DNA of 6,525 bases from Comamonadaceae bacterium (lineage in GTDB: Bacteria; Pseudomonadota; Gammaproteobacteria; Burkholderiales; Burkholderiaceae_C): positions 1 to 6,525 of the forward strand of contig JAHEBY010000149.1 of the NCBI GenBank assembly GCA_024642025.1. Direction: 5' to 3'. Below, in pieces: positions 5,458 through 6,525 of this stretch. The notes beneath the pieces were generated by a model. It was not told where the DNA came from, made no database searches, and saw only the letters and a list, made by a program, of their open reading frames with translations. Both the position numbers and the translations under genes were made by a program. Position 1 is the stretch's first letter, and every line of letters begins with the position of its first letter.

Positions 5458-6021
5458 TCAGTGGGTATGCCCCGCCATGGCGTCTTTGCCATGGTCGGCA
5501 AGCTGGGCATCAAACCATTTGTGCAAAGCAGCCACGAGAAGGGCATCAGTCGTGGAGTAATTCAATTGCGCACCACCGGGAACTTCCTTGTAGTCAATCT
5601 TGACCTGGTCGGGCTTAGCCGCTTCCAGCTCGGCCAGCCCCGGCATGGTCTGACCATGGATGTGGGCGGGTCCCGAGAAATCGCCTTTGAGAAATTGCGC
5701 TTGGACTTCCCTCAGATGCTGGCGCACCAGTAGAGTCTGCGCGGCATCAGTGTCCCGCCGCGCCACCACCTTTTGTGCGCCCCCCTCCTTCGTCTTGGTA
5801 AAGATGTGGACGGTGGCTGCCAGACTAAACGGCATGACATCTTTGCCGCGATTGGATACATCGGTCTGGCGCTCCGTCTGGGTCTGCATATCAGCCATCA
5901 TCTTCATGTGGGCCGCATGGTCCATGGTCGCGTGGTCCATGGCAGGTGGCTCCACGGATTGCGCCTGTGTAGCTTCAGCCATGGCGACGAGCGTGCAAGT
6001 CGCGATAAAGGTTTTGAACAC
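5458..6021 (-). CDS. Exported His/Met-rich protein of unknown function
   Basis: This 187-residue protein begins at GTG 6021-6019, chosen because GGAG lies 7 bases upstream (6032-6029) and the resulting N-terminus is a signal peptide: VFK, a hydrophobic stretch IATCTLVAMA, and cleavage probably after TQA (residue 20). Longer in-frame readings up to 6204 would run through the divergent gene. The mature protein opens with a metal-ligand-rich segment, AMDHATMDHAAHMKMMADM (27-45), and closes with DHGKDAMAGHTH. The middle holds FSLAATVHIFTKTKEGG (65-81), a helix rich in Gln/Arg (97-112), GDFSGPAHIHGQTMPGL (113-129) and a Trp-containing C-terminal helix. I recall relatives in Burkholderiales carrying the label aspartate carbamoyltransferase, but none of that enzyme's motifs (such as STRTR) are here and it is far too short. 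Periplasmic copper or other metal binding is a guess from composition. It is divergent from a CRP/FNR regulator across a shared palindrome. Confidence 0.85.
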   Translation of the reverse strand: MFKTFIATCTLVAMAEATQAQSVEPPAMDHATMDHAAHMKMMADMQTQTERQTDVSNRGKDVMPFSLAATVHIFTKTKEGGAQKVVARRDTDAAQTLLVRQHLREVQAQFLKGDFSGPAHIHGQTMPGLAELEAAKPDQVKIDYKEVPGGAQLNYSTTDALLVAALHKWFDAQLADHGKDAMAGHTH

Positions 6022-6028
6022 GTTCGTT

Positions 6029-6032
6029 CTCC
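6029..6032 (-). promoter_or_regulatory. Shine-Dalgarno GGAG fixing the GTG start
   Basis: On the minus strand GGAG lies 7 bases before GTG 6021-6019. It is one of the best ribosome binding sites in the window and decides the start of the His/Met-rich gene. Confidence 0.75.
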
Positions 6033-6050
6033 AGTTTGAATATTGTCTCG

Positions 6051-6056
6051 ATGTTA
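6051..6056 (-). promoter_or_regulatory. Possible -10 box of the His/Met-rich gene
   Basis: TAACAT on the minus strand (four of six to consensus) would place transcription start near 6044, leaving a leader of about 23 bases that contains the Shine-Dalgarno. The centre of the palindrome at 6078-6095 would then be about 42 bases upstream, the usual class II position for an FNR/CRP activator. No good -35 is seen, as expected for an activator-dependent promoter. Confidence 0.35.
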
Positions 6057-6077
6057 CTTTTCCATGAGGCCAAGCAG

Positions 6078-6095
6078 ATATGATCCAGATCATAT
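6078..6095. promoter_or_regulatory. FNR/CRP-type palindrome between divergent genes
   Basis: ATATGATC and GATCATAT are perfect 8-bp arms around CA, an 18-bp dyad. Its core TGAT-N4-ATCA matches the inner part of the FNR/ANR/DNR box (TTGAT-N4-ATCAA), with A/T instead of T/A at the outer position. It ends on the start codon of a CRP/FNR-family gene and contains TATGAT (6079-6084), a five-of-six -10 box for that gene, so self-regulation is likely. It is probably the binding site of the adjacent regulator or of a global FNR; this is an inference. Confidence 0.65.
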
Positions 6096-6525
6096 GAAGA
6101 AGACTAAGGTTGAACTGGACTGGCCCGCACTGATTACCGCACAACCCGATGCAGGCGATATTCCCGAAAGCCTGCGCCAGCATGCGCAACAAGCGGACGT
6201 TCAAGCCAGTGAAGTGCTCTTTCGTATCAGTGACCCCATTAGCAAGATGTACCTCGTTGTCACCGGCGAGGTGCGGTTGATTCGGATGACCAAAAACGGT
6301 ACCGAAGTTATTTTGCAGCGCTCACGCGGCGGCTTTGTTGCTGAGGCGAGTCTGGACTCCCGCGCTTACCATTGCGATGCCGTCGTCGTGGAACCAGGCC
6401 GCCTGCTGTTTTTCCCTGTTGCGGCATTCAAAGCAGCCCTGGAATGCGAGCCCACTTTCCGCAAGGCATGGCAATCGCGTTTGGCCCGGGAGGTCAGAAA
6501 GCTCAGGGCCCAATGTGAGCACCTG
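6094..6525 (+). CDS. CRP/FNR-family transcriptional regulator, N-terminal part (3' end outside window)
   Basis: An open frame of 144 codons runs from ATG 6094 off the right edge with no stop. After a polar lead of about 35 residues comes a cyclic-nucleotide-binding-like beta barrel: GEVLF-type strand SEVLFRISDPISKMYLVVTGEVRLIRMTKNGTEVILQRSRGG (39-80), then FVAEASL (81-87), equivalent to the GE-ASL turn of CRP, then YHCDAVVVEPGRLLFFPVAAFKAAL. The long dimerisation helix starts near 120 (PTFRKAWQSRLAREVRKLRAQ). The DNA-binding helix-turn-helix lies beyond the window. The Arg-Ser pair that contacts cAMP phosphate in CRP is not evident, and no N-terminal cysteine cluster for an FNR iron-sulphur centre is seen, so the signal is unknown. 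The start has no Shine-Dalgarno and lies 9 bases past TATGAT, so the messenger is probably leaderless or nearly so. An in-frame ATG at 6064 is an alternative. The gene is divergent from the His/Met-rich protein. Confidence 0.85.
   Translation, partial: MKKTKVELDWPALITAQPDAGDIPESLRQHAQQADVQASEVLFRISDPISKMYLVVTGEVRLIRMTKNGTEVILQRSRGGFVAEASLDSRAYHCDAVVVEPGRLLFFPVAAFKAALECEPTFRKAWQSRLAREVRKLRAQCEHL

Noticed and set aside
5660..6067. Plus-strand open frame of 135 codons opposite the His/Met-rich gene
   Set aside because: The minus strand carries a signal peptide, a Shine-Dalgarno and a coherent protein; the plus frame shows no domain or ribosome site.
6022..6204. N-terminal extension of the minus-strand His/Met-rich gene up to an ATG at 6204
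   Set aside because: It would overlap the CRP/FNR gene and bury the signal peptide and the GGAG Shine-Dalgarno that precede GTG 6021; the extra residues look like random translation.
6322..6522. Minus-strand open frame near the right edge
   Set aside because: The plus strand here encodes a clear CRP/FNR-type nucleotide-binding domain.

Overview
The window looks like chromosomal DNA of a betaproteobacterium in the order Burkholderiales, most likely family Comamonadaceae (Rhodoferax or Polaromonas type). This rests on moderately high G+C coding DNA, the protein flavour of the genes, short TAGCTA-rich palindromes, and promoters whose -10 box sits only a few bases before the start codon. It is an inference, not an identification. 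Nine protein genes fill almost the whole window, two of them cut by its edges. There is no RNA gene, insertion sequence or CRISPR array, and no stretch over 300 bases without a gene.

Positions 1-1721 (+) are the end of a galactonate catabolism operon. They hold the C-terminus of 2-dehydro-3-deoxygalactonokinase (dgoK), 2-dehydro-3-deoxy-6-phosphogalactonate aldolase (dgoA), and an SDR dehydrogenase that may supply an early oxidation step. The first two genes carry KDGal to pyruvate plus glyceraldehyde 3-phosphate (De Ley-Doudoroff route).

Positions 1740-3471 (-) hold a marR-MFS pair with an 8-base overlap. Facing away from it is a PaaI-type hotdog thioesterase (3524-4066, +). The roughly 50-base gap between them carries a 30-bp near-perfect palindrome and a second overlapping palindrome. 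This is a strong candidate operator through which the MarR protein controls itself, the transporter and perhaps the thioesterase.

Positions 4100-5398 (+) hold glyoxalase I (gloA) and, 9 bases on, a ten-helix EamA/DMT exporter that probably starts at TTG. A plausible promoter overlaps the thioesterase stop codon and would make gloA leaderless.

Positions 5458-6525 hold a divergent pair: a small exported His/Met-rich protein of unknown function (-), with a GTG start and a good Shine-Dalgarno, and a CRP/FNR-family regulator (+) that runs off the window. Between them is a perfect FNR/CRP-like palindrome, TGAT-N4-ATCA at its core. It abuts the regulator's start codon and lies about 42 bases upstream of a possible start of transcription for the exported protein. 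This self-contained regulator-operator-target unit is the most interesting uncharacterised element here.
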